Origin: Mariniflexile sp044335535
Lineage (GTDB): Bacteria > Bacteroidota > Bacteroidia > Flavobacteriales > Flavobacteriaceae
Length of the DNA: 64,000 nt
Direction of reading: 5' to 3'
Assembly: GCF_044335535.1 (NCBI RefSeq)
Contig: NZ_JBIQVZ010000002.1
Span: 1-64,000, forward strand
Shown here: positions 34,463 to 43,102 of the stretch, piece by piece
How the letters are laid out: each line of letters opens with the position of its first letter
Position numbering within the stretch: position 1 is the first letter of the stretch
Notes under the pieces: generated by a model
Told to the model about the DNA's origin: nothing
Seen by the model: only the letters and a program-made list of their open reading frames with translations
The model's database searches: none
Translations under genes and position numbers: made by a program

Positions 34463-34766
34463 ACCCTTTAAGGGCTATGGTGTACCCACATCTTTAAAAC
34501 GCCACTGATTCACGAATTGTTTTTTGATGAATTATGCGGTCGGCGTGATAAATTCGTGAAATTTTTAAAAATATTTTAAAAGCACACACACATCAAAATG
34601 AATATGCCTTACTGTCAAAAGTCAAAAAAGCACTAAAGATTACACGAATTCCAAGCCTTTGCAGGCTTGGAGACTTTGGTAAAAGCAGAAATTTGTGTAT
34701 TCGTGGCAAATATTTGTAACTAAATTTCTAGAAAATATTGTGGGTACACCGTAGCCTTTAAAGGTC
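34463..34766. mobile_element. MITE-like element with 28-bp imperfect TIRs
   Basis: About 304 bp. The left end (34463-34490) and the reverse complement of the right end (34739-34766) agree at 24 of 28 positions, sharing GGTGTACCCACA exactly. The ends themselves contain a CCTTTAAAGG palindrome. Inside are a perfect hairpin CCAAGCCT-TTGC-AGGCTTGG (34651-34670) and paired ATTCGTG words. No protein is encoded. It lies upstream of the thr promoter and of a T9SS cargo gene. Confidence 0.6.
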
Positions 34767-34897
34767 ATGAACCCCATTGCTTATTTCATTAATCAAAATA
34801 TGGTAAAAATTATGGATGACTTTCAACAATATTTTTTAAATAATATCGTTTAAATACTAAAATATTCGATAAAATGTTTTTTGTATAGAAATTTTCG

Positions 34898-34905
34898 TAT
34901 ATTTG
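34898..34905 (+). promoter_or_regulatory. -7 promoter box
   Basis: TATATTTG (TAnnTTTG) 29 bp before the chosen ATG at 34935 of the T9SS cargo gene; it argues against the earlier in-frame codon at 34881. Confidence 0.5.
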
Positions 34906-34934
34906 TAACGTTAATTCATAAAAAAACCTTCAAA

Positions 34935-35594
34935 ATGAAACTCCAAACACTCTCAAAAGGAATTTTAATAGTTCCATGTTTATTGTTCGCGTTATTTACG
35001 CAGGCTCAAGGAACTTCAAAACTTGCCCAGGAAAAATCTACTATTGTAAAAACCGACGCACCAGATGTTATTGGTAGTGCTGGTTTAAATAACACTGCCA
35101 AAGCAATAGATATGACCGGGGAAGTTATAGGTGATAAAGATGCTATTGTTATAGAAAAAGGTTTTGTTTACAGTACTTCTGAAAAGCTTCCAACGGTTTT
35201 AGATACCAAGATAGTTGTAGAAAGTGGAGAAGGAACATTTAGTAATAAATTGTCAGAGGTATCAATAAATACTATTTATTATATTAGACCTTATGTGACA
35301 ACCGAAAAAGGGGTCTATTATGGAAGTTTAAGCATTATAGATACCAGTACACAATCCAATATTGATGTTAATTCAAAAGTGAAACTTAAAACCTATCCCA
35401 ATCCATCAACCAATTATATTAGTCTTTCGGGCTTAATGGAAACCAAAAATTATATTATTTATAATATGACGGGAAAAGAATTAGCAAGAGGTAGCGTTTC
35501 TTACAATAACAAAATAGATGTTAGGTTTTTAGCCAATGGATTATATCTTTTAAAATTAGATGACTTTGAAATAATTAGGTTTGTAAAGGAGTAA
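34935..35594 (+). CDS. T9SS type A sorting-domain protein
   Basis: 219 residues from the ATG at 34935. Signal peptide MKLQTLSKGILIVPCLL with cleavage near TQAQ. The middle is a short fibronectin-like region (FVYSTSEKLPTVLDTK, IYYIRPYVTTEKGVYYG). The C-terminal 70 residues form a type A sorting domain: KLKTYPNPSTNYISL, YNMTGKELARG, LANGLYLLKL, ending IIRFVKE. It should cross the outer membrane by the type IX system and have the tail removed. The function of the small cargo part is unknown. Confidence 0.9.
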   Translation: MKLQTLSKGILIVPCLLFALFTQAQGTSKLAQEKSTIVKTDAPDVIGSAGLNNTAKAIDMTGEVIGDKDAIVIEKGFVYSTSEKLPTVLDTKIVVESGEGTFSNKLSEVSINTIYYIRPYVTTEKGVYYGSLSIIDTSTQSNIDVNSKVKLKTYPNPSTNYISLSGLMETKNYIIYNMTGKELARGSVSYNNKIDVRFLANGLYLLKLDDFEIIRFVKE

Positions 35595-35619
35595 ATCCCT
35601 GCAATTTAACCGCCAACAA

Positions 35620-35655
35620 ATCCTTGACTAATTTTAGTTGAGGATTTTTTTTTAT
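35620..35655 (+). terminator. Terminator after the T9SS cargo gene
   Basis: Stem AATCCTTGACTAA (35620-35632) with TTAGTTGAGGATT (35635-35647), with wobble pairs, then nine Ts. Confidence 0.6.
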
Positions 35656-35679
35656 TATAAAGGCACTACTCGTTTAACC

Positions 35680-35830
35680 TTTTTTGATTGAAGCGAAAAT
35701 TTAATCTAGCGCCAGCTGGGCCCTTTCGCTAAAATAATGACATCCAACTAGACTTTTTAGACAGCCTCTAGTAAAATCGAAGATTCAGCGTAGCCAATGG
35801 GACGGAAGGCGTATGGACAAAAAAGGACGA
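35680..35830. repeat. Interspersed hairpin repeat, copy A
   Basis: Shares TTTTTTGATTGAAGCGAAAA and TTTCGCTAAAATAA, flanking an AGCTGG core, with 42913-42977. AGCGAAA and TTTCGCT can pair around the core. The later part (GCGTAGCCAATGGGACGG) is not shared in order. Not protein coding. The rest of the spacer to 36026 includes an AACACCC/GGGTGTT pair near 35940-35990 and no gene. Confidence 0.5.
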
Positions 35831-36026
35831 TTATTTAGCCCATTAAGAAAAATTTAAATGAGTTAATAAAGCTACGGCTTGATTTAAAATATAAAAATGT
35901 GTAATATTAATGTTGATTAGAGGCACATTTATGACATGAAACACCCATGAGAAGAACATTCACACACACGAGGATGATTATTCAGGGTGTTCCATCTGAA
36001 CAACTTAAAACAATAAATATAAACAG

Positions 36027-37583
36027 ATGAAAATATTCTCTAAAGAACAAATCTATCAAGGTGATGCACGAACCATAGAGCGTCAAAATATATCATCTGC
36101 AGACTTAATGGAACGTGCTGGTTTAAAGGTTTTTAACTGGATGCATGTGCGTTTACAAGGCGCTCAAGTGCCAATTCACATATTTTGTGGTATTGGTAAT
36201 AACGGTGGCGATGGTTTGGTTTTAGCAAGACATTTAATTTTAGATGGCTATAATGTTAAAATATATGTTGTTAACTGTAGTGATAAGCGGTCTAAAGATT
36301 TTTTAATTAATTATGACAAAATTAAAACTGTTACTAAAAATTGGCCAACTCTTTTAAGTTGTAAGGAAGATTTTCCTGAAATACATACAGAAGACATTAT
36401 TGTCGATGCTATTTTTGGTATAGGTTTAAACAGGCCTGTCGATAATTGGATTAAGGATTTATTTGTTTATTTTAAGAAAACGAAGGCGTTTACATTATCT
36501 ATTGATATTCCATCAGGATTAAGTACCGATAGTGTACCTAAAGATGAAAATGCTGTTGTTTGGGCAGGTTTTACCTTAAGTTTTGTAACGCCCAAATTAG
36601 TGTTCTTTTTACCCGAAACAGCAAAATATACGATGCAGTGGGAAGTTTTGGATATTGATTTGGATGTCAAATTTTTATATGAAACCGTTACTGAAGCCGA
36701 ATTAATAGGAAAGCATGACGTATTGCCTTTCTATATACCAAGAGACAAATTTTCTCATAAAGGCCAATTTGGGCACAGTTTAATTATTGGGGGGAGTTAT
36801 GGTAAAATCGGTGCTGTTATTTTAGCCAGTAGGGCAGTATTATCTTCTGGAGCAGGTTTGGTGTCTGCTTATGTGCCGAAATGTGGTTGTGTACCCTTGC
36901 AATCCGCTTTTCCAGAGGCGATGGTTATTACGGATATAGATGAAGAAAAAATAACCAAAATCGATTTCAATATAACACCTACGGCCATTGGATTTGGAGT
37001 AGGCGTAGGAACCGATGCTAAAACAATACAAGCCTTTGAGGGTTTTTTAAAAAAGAATACGACACCACTTATTATCGATGCCGATGGCATTAACATGTTA
37101 GCACAAAAGAAATCACTATTAAAATTATTGCCAGAACAAACGATTCTAACACCACATCCCAAAGAATTAAAACGTTTAATAGGAATGTGGACAGACGATT
37201 TTGATAAATTAGCTAAGGTAAAAGCCTTTTCGAAAAAATACAACCTAATAATTGTGATTAAAGGTGCCAATACCATTACAGTATTTCAAGAGAAGTTATA
37301 TGTGAATTCGACAGGAAACCCCGGTCTTGCAACCGCAGGAAGCGGTGATGTATTAACAGGGATTATTACGGGCTTAATATCACAAGGATACCAACCATTA
37401 AGCGCAAGTATTTTTGGGGTTTATTTACATGGAAAATCGGCAGATATCGCTGTTGAAGATTATGGTTATCAAAGCTTAATAGCAAGTCATGTCATAGATT
37501 ATTTAGGTGAAGCTTACAAAGATTTGTTTAAACTACCCGAACAACCAGAAGCTAGGGAAGCGAGAGATGCAGGCGAAAAGTAG
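36027..37583 (+). CDS. nnrD: Bifunctional NAD(P)H-hydrate epimerase / dehydratase
   Basis: 518 residues, the fused YjeF form. Epimerase domain in the first 220 residues (FCGIGNNGGDGLVLARHL, DAIFGIGLNRP, SIDIPSGLSTDS); ADP-dependent dehydratase domain in the rest (GHSLIIGGSYGKIGA, PLIIDADGINML, TPHPKELKRL, GNPGLATAGSGDVLTGII). It repairs hydrated NADH and NADPH. The last ten residues (EAREARDAGEK) are repetitive and probably not structured. Confidence 0.95.
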   Translation: MKIFSKEQIYQGDARTIERQNISSADLMERAGLKVFNWMHVRLQGAQVPIHIFCGIGNNGGDGLVLARHLILDGYNVKIYVVNCSDKRSKDFLINYDKIKTVTKNWPTLLSCKEDFPEIHTEDIIVDAIFGIGLNRPVDNWIKDLFVYFKKTKAFTLSIDIPSGLSTDSVPKDENAVVWAGFTLSFVTPKLVFFLPETAKYTMQWEVLDIDLDVKFLYETVTEAELIGKHDVLPFYIPRDKFSHKGQFGHSLIIGGSYGKIGAVILASRAVLSSGAGLVSAYVPKCGCVPLQSAFPEAMVITDIDEEKITKIDFNITPTAIGFGVGVGTDAKTIQAFEGFLKKNTTPLIIDADGINMLAQKKSLLKLLPEQTILTPHPKELKRLIGMWTDDFDKLAKVKAFSKKYNLIIVIKGANTITVFQEKLYVNSTGNPGLATAGSGDVLTGIITGLISQGYQPLSASIFGVYLHGKSADIAVEDYGYQSLIASHVIDYLGEAYKDLFKLPEQPEAREARDAGEK

Positions 37584-37602
37584 CAGGCTTTAAATCTAAA
37601 AA

Positions 37603-37634
37603 CCACAAATACAAAACGATTCATGTATTTGTGG
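37603..37634. terminator. Terminator between convergent genes
   Basis: Perfect 10-bp stem CCACAAATAC (37603-37612) with GTATTTGTGG (37625-37634) and a 12-nt loop in the 70-bp gap between nnrD and the TlpA-like gene. T-runs are weak. Confidence 0.45.
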
Positions 37635-37654
37635 CTGGATTCTAATTTAGTATT

Positions 37655-38686
37655 TTAAATATTCAATGATGTAAACAGTTCCGTTAATTCAGGACTAGAA
37701 GGTCTGGGAGCATCGGGAGTTACTATATTACCATTGGGGTCTATTAAAATAAACCTAGGAATCCCTTTGATTTTATAATCCATAACAAATTGTGATAGCC
37801 ACCCGTTTGGTGCAAATAACTGTACACCGCTTAATTCTTTATCAGCTATCATGGCTTTCCAATCTTCACGGGCCTTATCCCACGAACCGCCGTGACTTCT
37901 ATCGTCATCAATAGATAAACTAACAAATTGAATGTTCTTATCGTGATATTGTTTTTCTAAAGCTTTTAAGGAAGGAACCTCAGCCTTACAAGGACCACAC
38001 CAAGTTGCCCAAACATCTATATAAACATATTTTCCCTTTAAATCGGACAATGAGGTCGTGCCACCATTGTAGTTTTCATACTTATCAAAAGCAGGGGATG
38101 GCGTGCCTTTTGATAATTCTGTTTTTAGTGCTATAGACTCTGCTAAATATCCCTTGTAATAATTTAACATAGGGTCTAGGTTTTTTGACAAATTATTGAT
38201 TATAGAGGTGTCTATGTCTTTGTTAGCCTCATAAAATTCGGTTAGTTTGGTTTTTATTTCGCCAAATCTTGATTCTAACCCAGTCATATCCAAATGGCCT
38301 AATGCGTCTAAATCTAAAAGCTCGTCTTGCATTAAATTATTTTTAGCCAAAAAGTTACTGTGTTCTGCACCAGTTCCTGAGTATTTTACAGTTTCATCAA
38401 ATTCTTTCGTATCTAAAGTCACAGTAATGTCGAAACCATTTTTTAAAAACATATATGTAGTTTCGGTGCCATCATAAAAGTTATAAACACCAGTTTCAAC
38501 TTTTAGGGTATCACTAAAAGTACCATCGGTATTTACTTTTATGGTTTTGGAAAATGTACGTGATCTTACTACAACCGAATCACTGTTTTTATCAATGATT
38601 TTACCCGATAATGTAACGTAATCTTTAGGTTCTTGTTTACATGCTATTATGGCAATGGCAGTAGTTAGTAAAAGTAATTTTTTCAT
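37655..38686 (-). CDS. TlpA-like thiol-disulfide lipoprotein
   Basis: 343 residues. Lipoprotein signal MKKLLLLTTAIAIIAC (Cys16). An N-terminal beta domain of the DUF4369 kind (SGKIIDKNSDSVVVRS) and a helical linker lead to a thioredoxin/AhpC-TSA domain (about residues 200-343) with the active site WATWCGPCKAEVPSL. It probably reduces periplasmic disulfides, often for cytochrome maturation or stress; the partner is not visible. Confidence 0.88.
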   Translation of the reverse strand: MKKLLLLTTAIAIIACKQEPKDYVTLSGKIIDKNSDSVVVRSRTFSKTIKVNTDGTFSDTLKVETGVYNFYDGTETTYMFLKNGFDITVTLDTKEFDETVKYSGTGAEHSNFLAKNNLMQDELLDLDALGHLDMTGLESRFGEIKTKLTEFYEANKDIDTSIINNLSKNLDPMLNYYKGYLAESIALKTELSKGTPSPAFDKYENYNGGTTSLSDLKGKYVYIDVWATWCGPCKAEVPSLKALEKQYHDKNIQFVSLSIDDDRSHGGSWDKAREDWKAMIADKELSGVQLFAPNGWLSQFVMDYKIKGIPRFILIDPNGNIVTPDAPRPSSPELTELFTSLNI

Positions 38687-38767
38687 GTATCTGTCTTAAG
38701 TATTTAATCCCAAAAATAAATATTTAATAATTTTTTAAACTAAGTTTTGTTAAACATTAACATTTCC

Positions 38768-39622
38768 CTAAAGTTTATAAGTCAGTTTTTCATAAGAAAC
38801 AATTTCAGGAATAATATTTAATACATGTAATTCCTTTTGAATAGTGGCAACAGTTGTTTTGTCGATTAAACTTTGGGACCATTCGGTAATACCTAACCAT
38901 TCTTGCACATCTTGTAATTGTTGTCCGTAACGATTTGCAATGGTTCGGTCTATGCTCGGTATGTCCTTAAATTCTAAAGTGGTATTATTTATAATTCTTA
39001 AAATGGTTTTTAAATCTTCTTTGTTAGATTCAATAAAATCTTCCCTAACAGCTATTACAAAACAAGGCCACGGTGTTGGGCAGTTGCCTATACTTCTAAA
39101 CGTGCCATTATCGACCAGTGGTTTGGTGGTGTATTTCTCCCACATAAAATAATCGGCAGTACCGTTGGTTAAGCCTTTAATAGCACCGTTTAAATCGTTA
39201 ACGACTTCAAAATCCAAGTGTTTTTTTAAATCCCAACCATTATTTTCAGCATTAATATAGGCCATTAAATGCGACCCCGAACCATATCTGCTTATGGCCG
39301 CTTTTGTTCCTTTTAAATCTTCAATGGTCTTATATGGTGCATTTTTACCAACATGAATCCCCCAATTTAAAGGTGTTTGCACAAAAGTTTGTACTATTTT
39401 GCTAGGGTTTCCGTCTATAATGTCTTTAATAATTCCTTCAGTAAGTATTACAGCAATATCGATGTCTTTATTACGGAGAGCTTTACACATAGCACCCGTG
39501 CCTTCTGGACAATCTTGCCAACGTAAATGGATCCCCTCGTCTTTATATTCACCGTTTTTTAAAGTTAAATACCAAGCCAAATTAAAATGTTCAGGTACGC
39601 CACCAATAGTTACTTGCTTCAT
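38768..39622 (-). CDS. Periplasmic-binding-protein-like protein without a signal peptide
   Basis: 284 residues resembling SsuA/THI5-type substrate-binding proteins: VTIGGVPEHFNLAWYLTLKNGEYKDEG, DIDIAVILTEGIIKDI, DLKGTKAAISRYGSGSHLM, GLTNGTADYFMWEKYT. It starts directly with the mature-like fold and has no signal peptide, and no permease or ATPase lies nearby. It may bind a ligand in the cytoplasm or act enzymatically, as THI5 and MqnA/MqnD-type relatives do. It begins 15 bp after the phosphorylase stop. Confidence 0.75.
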   Translation of the reverse strand: MKQVTIGGVPEHFNLAWYLTLKNGEYKDEGIHLRWQDCPEGTGAMCKALRNKDIDIAVILTEGIIKDIIDGNPSKIVQTFVQTPLNWGIHVGKNAPYKTIEDLKGTKAAISRYGSGSHLMAYINAENNGWDLKKHLDFEVVNDLNGAIKGLTNGTADYFMWEKYTTKPLVDNGTFRSIGNCPTPWPCFVIAVREDFIESNKEDLKTILRIINNTTLEFKDIPSIDRTIANRYGQQLQDVQEWLGITEWSQSLIDKTTVATIQKELHVLNIIPEIVSYEKLTYKL

Positions 39623-39637
39623 GAAATGAATGGTTTA

Positions 39638-40504
39638 TTAAAAGATTTTATTCAGGGTATAAGTTATGAGATTTTCTACGGATTTTAATGGATTCTCACT
39701 AAAAGTACCATGGGCTCTATTAGCAATAATGGCATTTAACGATAGGGCATGATGCCCTAAAAGTTTTGATAGCCCATAAATAGCAGAAGTTTCCATTTCT
39801 AGGTTTGTAATGCGAATGCCTTTAAAATTGAAGCTATCCATCTTGTTATTTAAATCGGCATCCTGTAAAGGCAATCGTAATACCCGTCCTTGAGGGCCAT
39901 AAAAACCACCTGCTGTTGCTGTTAGACCTTTAAAAACTGTATCGCTTTCTAATTTACGCTCTAACAGTTTGCTATTATTAATAACAATGGGGCGTGATTT
40001 GTTTTTATGCCAATGGCAGTGCTTAATAAAAGCGTCTTCAATATCAGGATTGCTTATGCCGTTTATTTGATACGCATGCAGCATGCCGTTAAGATCTAGA
40101 GCATGCGTACTTAAAAGAAAAGAATCAACAGGGATGTCTTTTTGCAAAGAGCCCGACGTACCAATTCTAATAATATTAAGACTGGTAAGAATTTCTTTTT
40201 GGGTTCTTGTTTTAAGGTCGATATTGAAAAGGGCGTCTAATTCGTTTAAAACAATATCAATATTATCTGGTCCGATACCCGTTGATATCACCGAAATACG
40301 GTTGCCTTTAAAAGTTCCTGTATGGGTTTTAAACTCGCGTTTTTGTATTTTGAACTCTATGTTGTCAAAGTGTTTTGAAACTTGCTCAACCCTGTTTTGG
40401 TCGCCCACAAAAATGATGGTTTTGGCAATATGTTCAGGCTTTAAGTTTAAATGGTAAACACTACCATTTGGATTTAATATAAGTTCTGAAGCTTTAACTG
40501 ACAT
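39638..40504 (-). CDS. Nucleoside phosphorylase
   Basis: 288 residues of the PNP/UDP family. GDQNRVEQVSKHFD, STGIGPDNIDIVLNEL, IRIGTSGSLQKDIPVDSF and the ligand-region NLEMETSAIYGLSKLLGHHAL fit uridine or purine phosphorylases; Glu-Met-Glu is the usual ribose-binding triad. It cleaves a nucleoside with phosphate; which nucleoside is not clear. Its start overlaps the end of the DUF1835 gene by 11 bp. Confidence 0.88.
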   Translation of the reverse strand: MSVKASELILNPNGSVYHLNLKPEHIAKTIIFVGDQNRVEQVSKHFDNIEFKIQKREFKTHTGTFKGNRISVISTGIGPDNIDIVLNELDALFNIDLKTRTQKEILTSLNIIRIGTSGSLQKDIPVDSFLLSTHALDLNGMLHAYQINGISNPDIEDAFIKHCHWHKNKSRPIVINNSKLLERKLESDTVFKGLTATAGGFYGPQGRVLRLPLQDADLNNKMDSFNFKGIRITNLEMETSAIYGLSKLLGHHALSLNAIIANRAHGTFSENPLKSVENLITYTLNKIF

Positions 40505-41438
40505 TATAAACGGTTTTTATTAATTTGTTTTCTTTCTTATTGAATTGAAAATCGAACTTACTAATGCCGCCAAACACCATATTGTTATTAATTTCTTTAG
40601 CAAAATTATGTTGTCCAAGCAATGCTTCATGTCCCTTTCTGTTTAATTTGATACGGTTTTCTTCTTCTTCTGTAAAAAAGATGCTTAGTTTTTCTATAAT
40701 TCTAGAAACCTGTAAATCACCATAGCCGTAATATCCTTGGTAATTAAGCGCATAGCCCAATAGATGGTGTTTGGATTTTATGGCAGTGTTTTTAACGATT
40801 TCCAAAATATTGCGTTCCATAACATTGAGCCCGTCCTTGGTTTCGGGAAATCGCTCCAAATGCGCTTTTAGGCAATTACTTAAATACTTGAAAGACGACT
40901 TTTTTACAATAAAAGGCTTAAGCAAATTATGGTCTTTACCGCAGTAAATACTCCACGCTGTAGTCGCTATATCAATATCTTCTGGCAGCAATTTGACTTT
41001 ATCCATATAATGCTTTAATAACTCACCAGCATTAAGTTCTGCTAAACCTTTTAAATTTTTGTTTCTTTCTACTTTACCGCTGCAAACCAAATAGAGTGGT
41101 AGTTTGATCTTTTTTTGTTGAATCAGGCTTATAACAGCGATCATGTTGATGTGGCAAAACAAATCGTATTCAAACCACAGGATTATTTCTGAATAATTTT
41201 CTGAATGGTTCAGCTTATCTAACTCCTGTTTGATTTCAGATGTTACTAAATCAATATCATAAAAAGTACTGAAAAAGTCTTTTCTAAGCTTTAAAAATTC
41301 ATCTGAATACACCTGTTCTACAGTGGGACCTTCACAAAGCATTTCTTGCCAAGTAAGTATCTCCCCTTCAACATTTAGCTCATTGAGGCGGTTGGTTAAA
41401 ACGGAACCATTGGAAATATGAAGCGGGAGCTTGTTCAT
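40494..41438 (-). CDS. DUF1835 domain protein
   Basis: 314 residues. The N-terminus LHISNGSVLTNRLNELNVEG and the WQEMLCEGP motif are the DUF1835 hallmark; the C-terminal part (NRKGHEALLG) resembles the DUF3658-like end. Function unknown. It overlaps the phosphorylase start by 11 bp and lies 3 bp after the SUI1 stop, so the genes form one compact transcript. Confidence 0.85.
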   Translation of the reverse strand: MNKLPLHISNGSVLTNRLNELNVEGEILTWQEMLCEGPTVEQVYSDEFLKLRKDFFSTFYDIDLVTSEIKQELDKLNHSENYSEIILWFEYDLFCHINMIAVISLIQQKKIKLPLYLVCSGKVERNKNLKGLAELNAGELLKHYMDKVKLLPEDIDIATTAWSIYCGKDHNLLKPFIVKKSSFKYLSNCLKAHLERFPETKDGLNVMERNILEIVKNTAIKSKHHLLGYALNYQGYYGYGDLQVSRIIEKLSIFFTEEEENRIKLNRKGHEALLGQHNFAKEINNNMVFGGISKFDFQFNKKENKLIKTVYNVS

Positions 41439-41441
41439 AAA

Positions 41442-41771
41442 TTAGCCGCCAACACGTTTTACGTTAAATCCTTTGTCTTTTAGCATTTTCATGATTTTAT
41501 CACGATAGTCGCCTTGAATAATAATTTTATCGTCTTTAAAACTACCACCAACACTTAGTTTGGTTTTTATTTCTTTTGCTAAAATTTTAAAGTCTTCGGT
41601 AGCGCCGGTGTAACCCTCTAAAATAGTAATGGGTTTGCCTTTGCGTTTTTCGTATTTACAAATAATAGGATCATCTTGCATCCATATTTTTGATGTGCTT
41701 TCAGAATCCTCTATAGATTCTTCCTGGATGTGATCTGGGAACAGGTTTTTTAATTGATCTTGTAAATCCAT
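41442..41771 (-). CDS. yciH: SUI1/eIF1-like translation initiation factor
   Basis: 109 residues. An N-terminal acidic stretch is followed by the SUI1 domain: KRKGKPITILEGYTGATED, IKTKLSVGGSFKDDKIIIQG, MLKDKGFNVKRVGG. Bacterial YciH relatives bind ribosomes and affect start-site selection. It heads the SUI1-DUF1835-phosphorylase cluster. Confidence 0.93.
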   Translation of the reverse strand: MDLQDQLKNLFPDHIQEESIEDSESTSKIWMQDDPIICKYEKRKGKPITILEGYTGATEDFKILAKEIKTKLSVGGSFKDDKIIIQGDYRDKIMKMLKDKGFNVKRVGG

Positions 41772-41824
41772 CGTAATTAGTTAACAGTTTTCAGTTTTAG
41801 TCGGCAGAAAATTTGTTAGAGGTT

Positions 41825-42775
41825 TTATTTTTTAATTAACCCCAGTTCTATCAAACGCTCATTCAAAAATTCACCCGCTGTAATATCATCAAAAGCTTTC
41901 GGATGAGTCTCATCTATACAACCTTCTAAAACATCCAATTTCATAGCGCTTATGGGGTGCATGAAAAATGGAATGGAGTAACGCGACGTACCCCAAAGTT
42001 CGCGAGGCGGATTGATAACACGGTGTATGGTAGATTTCAGTTTGTTGTTCGTGTGCCTCGATAGCATATCGCCAACGTTGATCATCAATTCATCGGGTTC
42101 TGCAATGGCATCAATCCATTCCCCTTTATGGTTTTGCACCTGCAAGCCACGACCTTGCGCCCCCATGAGTAAGGTAATTAAATTGATATCACCATGGGCT
42201 GCTGCACGAACCGCTTCTTTAGGCTCTTCGGTGATTGGAGGGTAATGTATGGGTCTTAATATCGAATTGCCATTATGTATGTAATCATCAAAATAGGTTT
42301 CTTCCAAACCTAGATGTAAAGCCAATGCACGTAAAACATATTTGGCTGTTTTCTCAAGCATTTTATAAGCTTCCTTGCCTACTTTATTAAATTCAGGGAG
42401 TTCCTCAACGATGACGTTTGCAGGATAGTCTGCTTCTAGTTTAGGGTTGTCCTCAACATACTGCCCAAAGTGCCAGAACTCCTTTAAATCGCCTTCTTTT
42501 TTGCCCTTTGCACTCTCTTTTCCAAACGACACATAGCCACGTTGGCCACCAATACCTGGGATTTCATATTTCTGTTTGGTTTCAATAGGTAAATTGAAAA
42601 AATTCTTTACTTCACTATATAAGGTATCGACTAAGGCATCATTTAAAAAATGGCCTTTTAGTGCTACAAACCCAATGTCTTCATAGGCTTTCCCTATGGC
42701 ATCTACAAATTTTTGTTTTCTAACAGCGTCTCCCGATATAAAATCACTTAAATCGACACTTGGTATCACATTCAT
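41825..42775 (-). CDS. Isopenicillin-N-synthase-like 2-oxoglutarate dioxygenase
   Basis: 316 residues from the ATG at 42775; an earlier ATG at 42841 adds 22 residues with no family match. N-terminal DIOX_N pattern IPSVDLSDFISGD; iron ligands His and Asp in AAHGDINLITLLM and His in SRHTNNKLKSTIHRV; the 2OG-binding Arg-Ser in RYSIPFF. It is a soluble Fe(II) oxygenase of the IPNS family. Substrate unknown. Confidence 0.9.
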   Translation of the reverse strand: MNVIPSVDLSDFISGDAVRKQKFVDAIGKAYEDIGFVALKGHFLNDALVDTLYSEVKNFFNLPIETKQKYEIPGIGGQRGYVSFGKESAKGKKEGDLKEFWHFGQYVEDNPKLEADYPANVIVEELPEFNKVGKEAYKMLEKTAKYVLRALALHLGLEETYFDDYIHNGNSILRPIHYPPITEEPKEAVRAAAHGDINLITLLMGAQGRGLQVQNHKGEWIDAIAEPDELMINVGDMLSRHTNNKLKSTIHRVINPPRELWGTSRYSIPFFMHPISAMKLDVLEGCIDETHPKAFDDITAGEFLNERLIELGLIKK

Positions 42776-43102
42776 GAGGAATTGTTTAATTTGTTCTATA
42801 ACAAATGTACAAAAACATTGTAAAGATTTACGCAATATCATTCAGATTACTTTATAAATCAATTGGTCTTTTTATGGTATATTTGGTTCTATTAAACGAA
42901 CCCGTTCTGACTTTTTTTGATTGAAGCGAAAATGCCCTCTGCGCAAGCTGGCTCGTTCGCTAAAATAACCCACAGGGTTATTTTATACGCTCCGTCCTTT
43001 TCCAGATTTTAGCTTTTTAGCACTTCATAGCTGCGCTACGGAGTAAAAAAGGTGAAATATGGGGTAAAAAGATCCTTTTGCGGTCAATTAAAAAAAGTCA
43101 AG
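42776..43102. repeat. Divergent spacer with interspersed hairpin repeat, copy B
   Basis: The spacer between the dioxygenase and the E1 gene holds a second copy (about 42913-42977) of the element at 35680: TTTTTTGATTGAAGCGAAAA and TTCGCTAAAATAA around an AGCTGG core. CTCCGTCCTTTT and CTACGGAGTAAAAAAGG nearby (42988-43046) can form a second stem. No gene seen. Confidence 0.5.
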
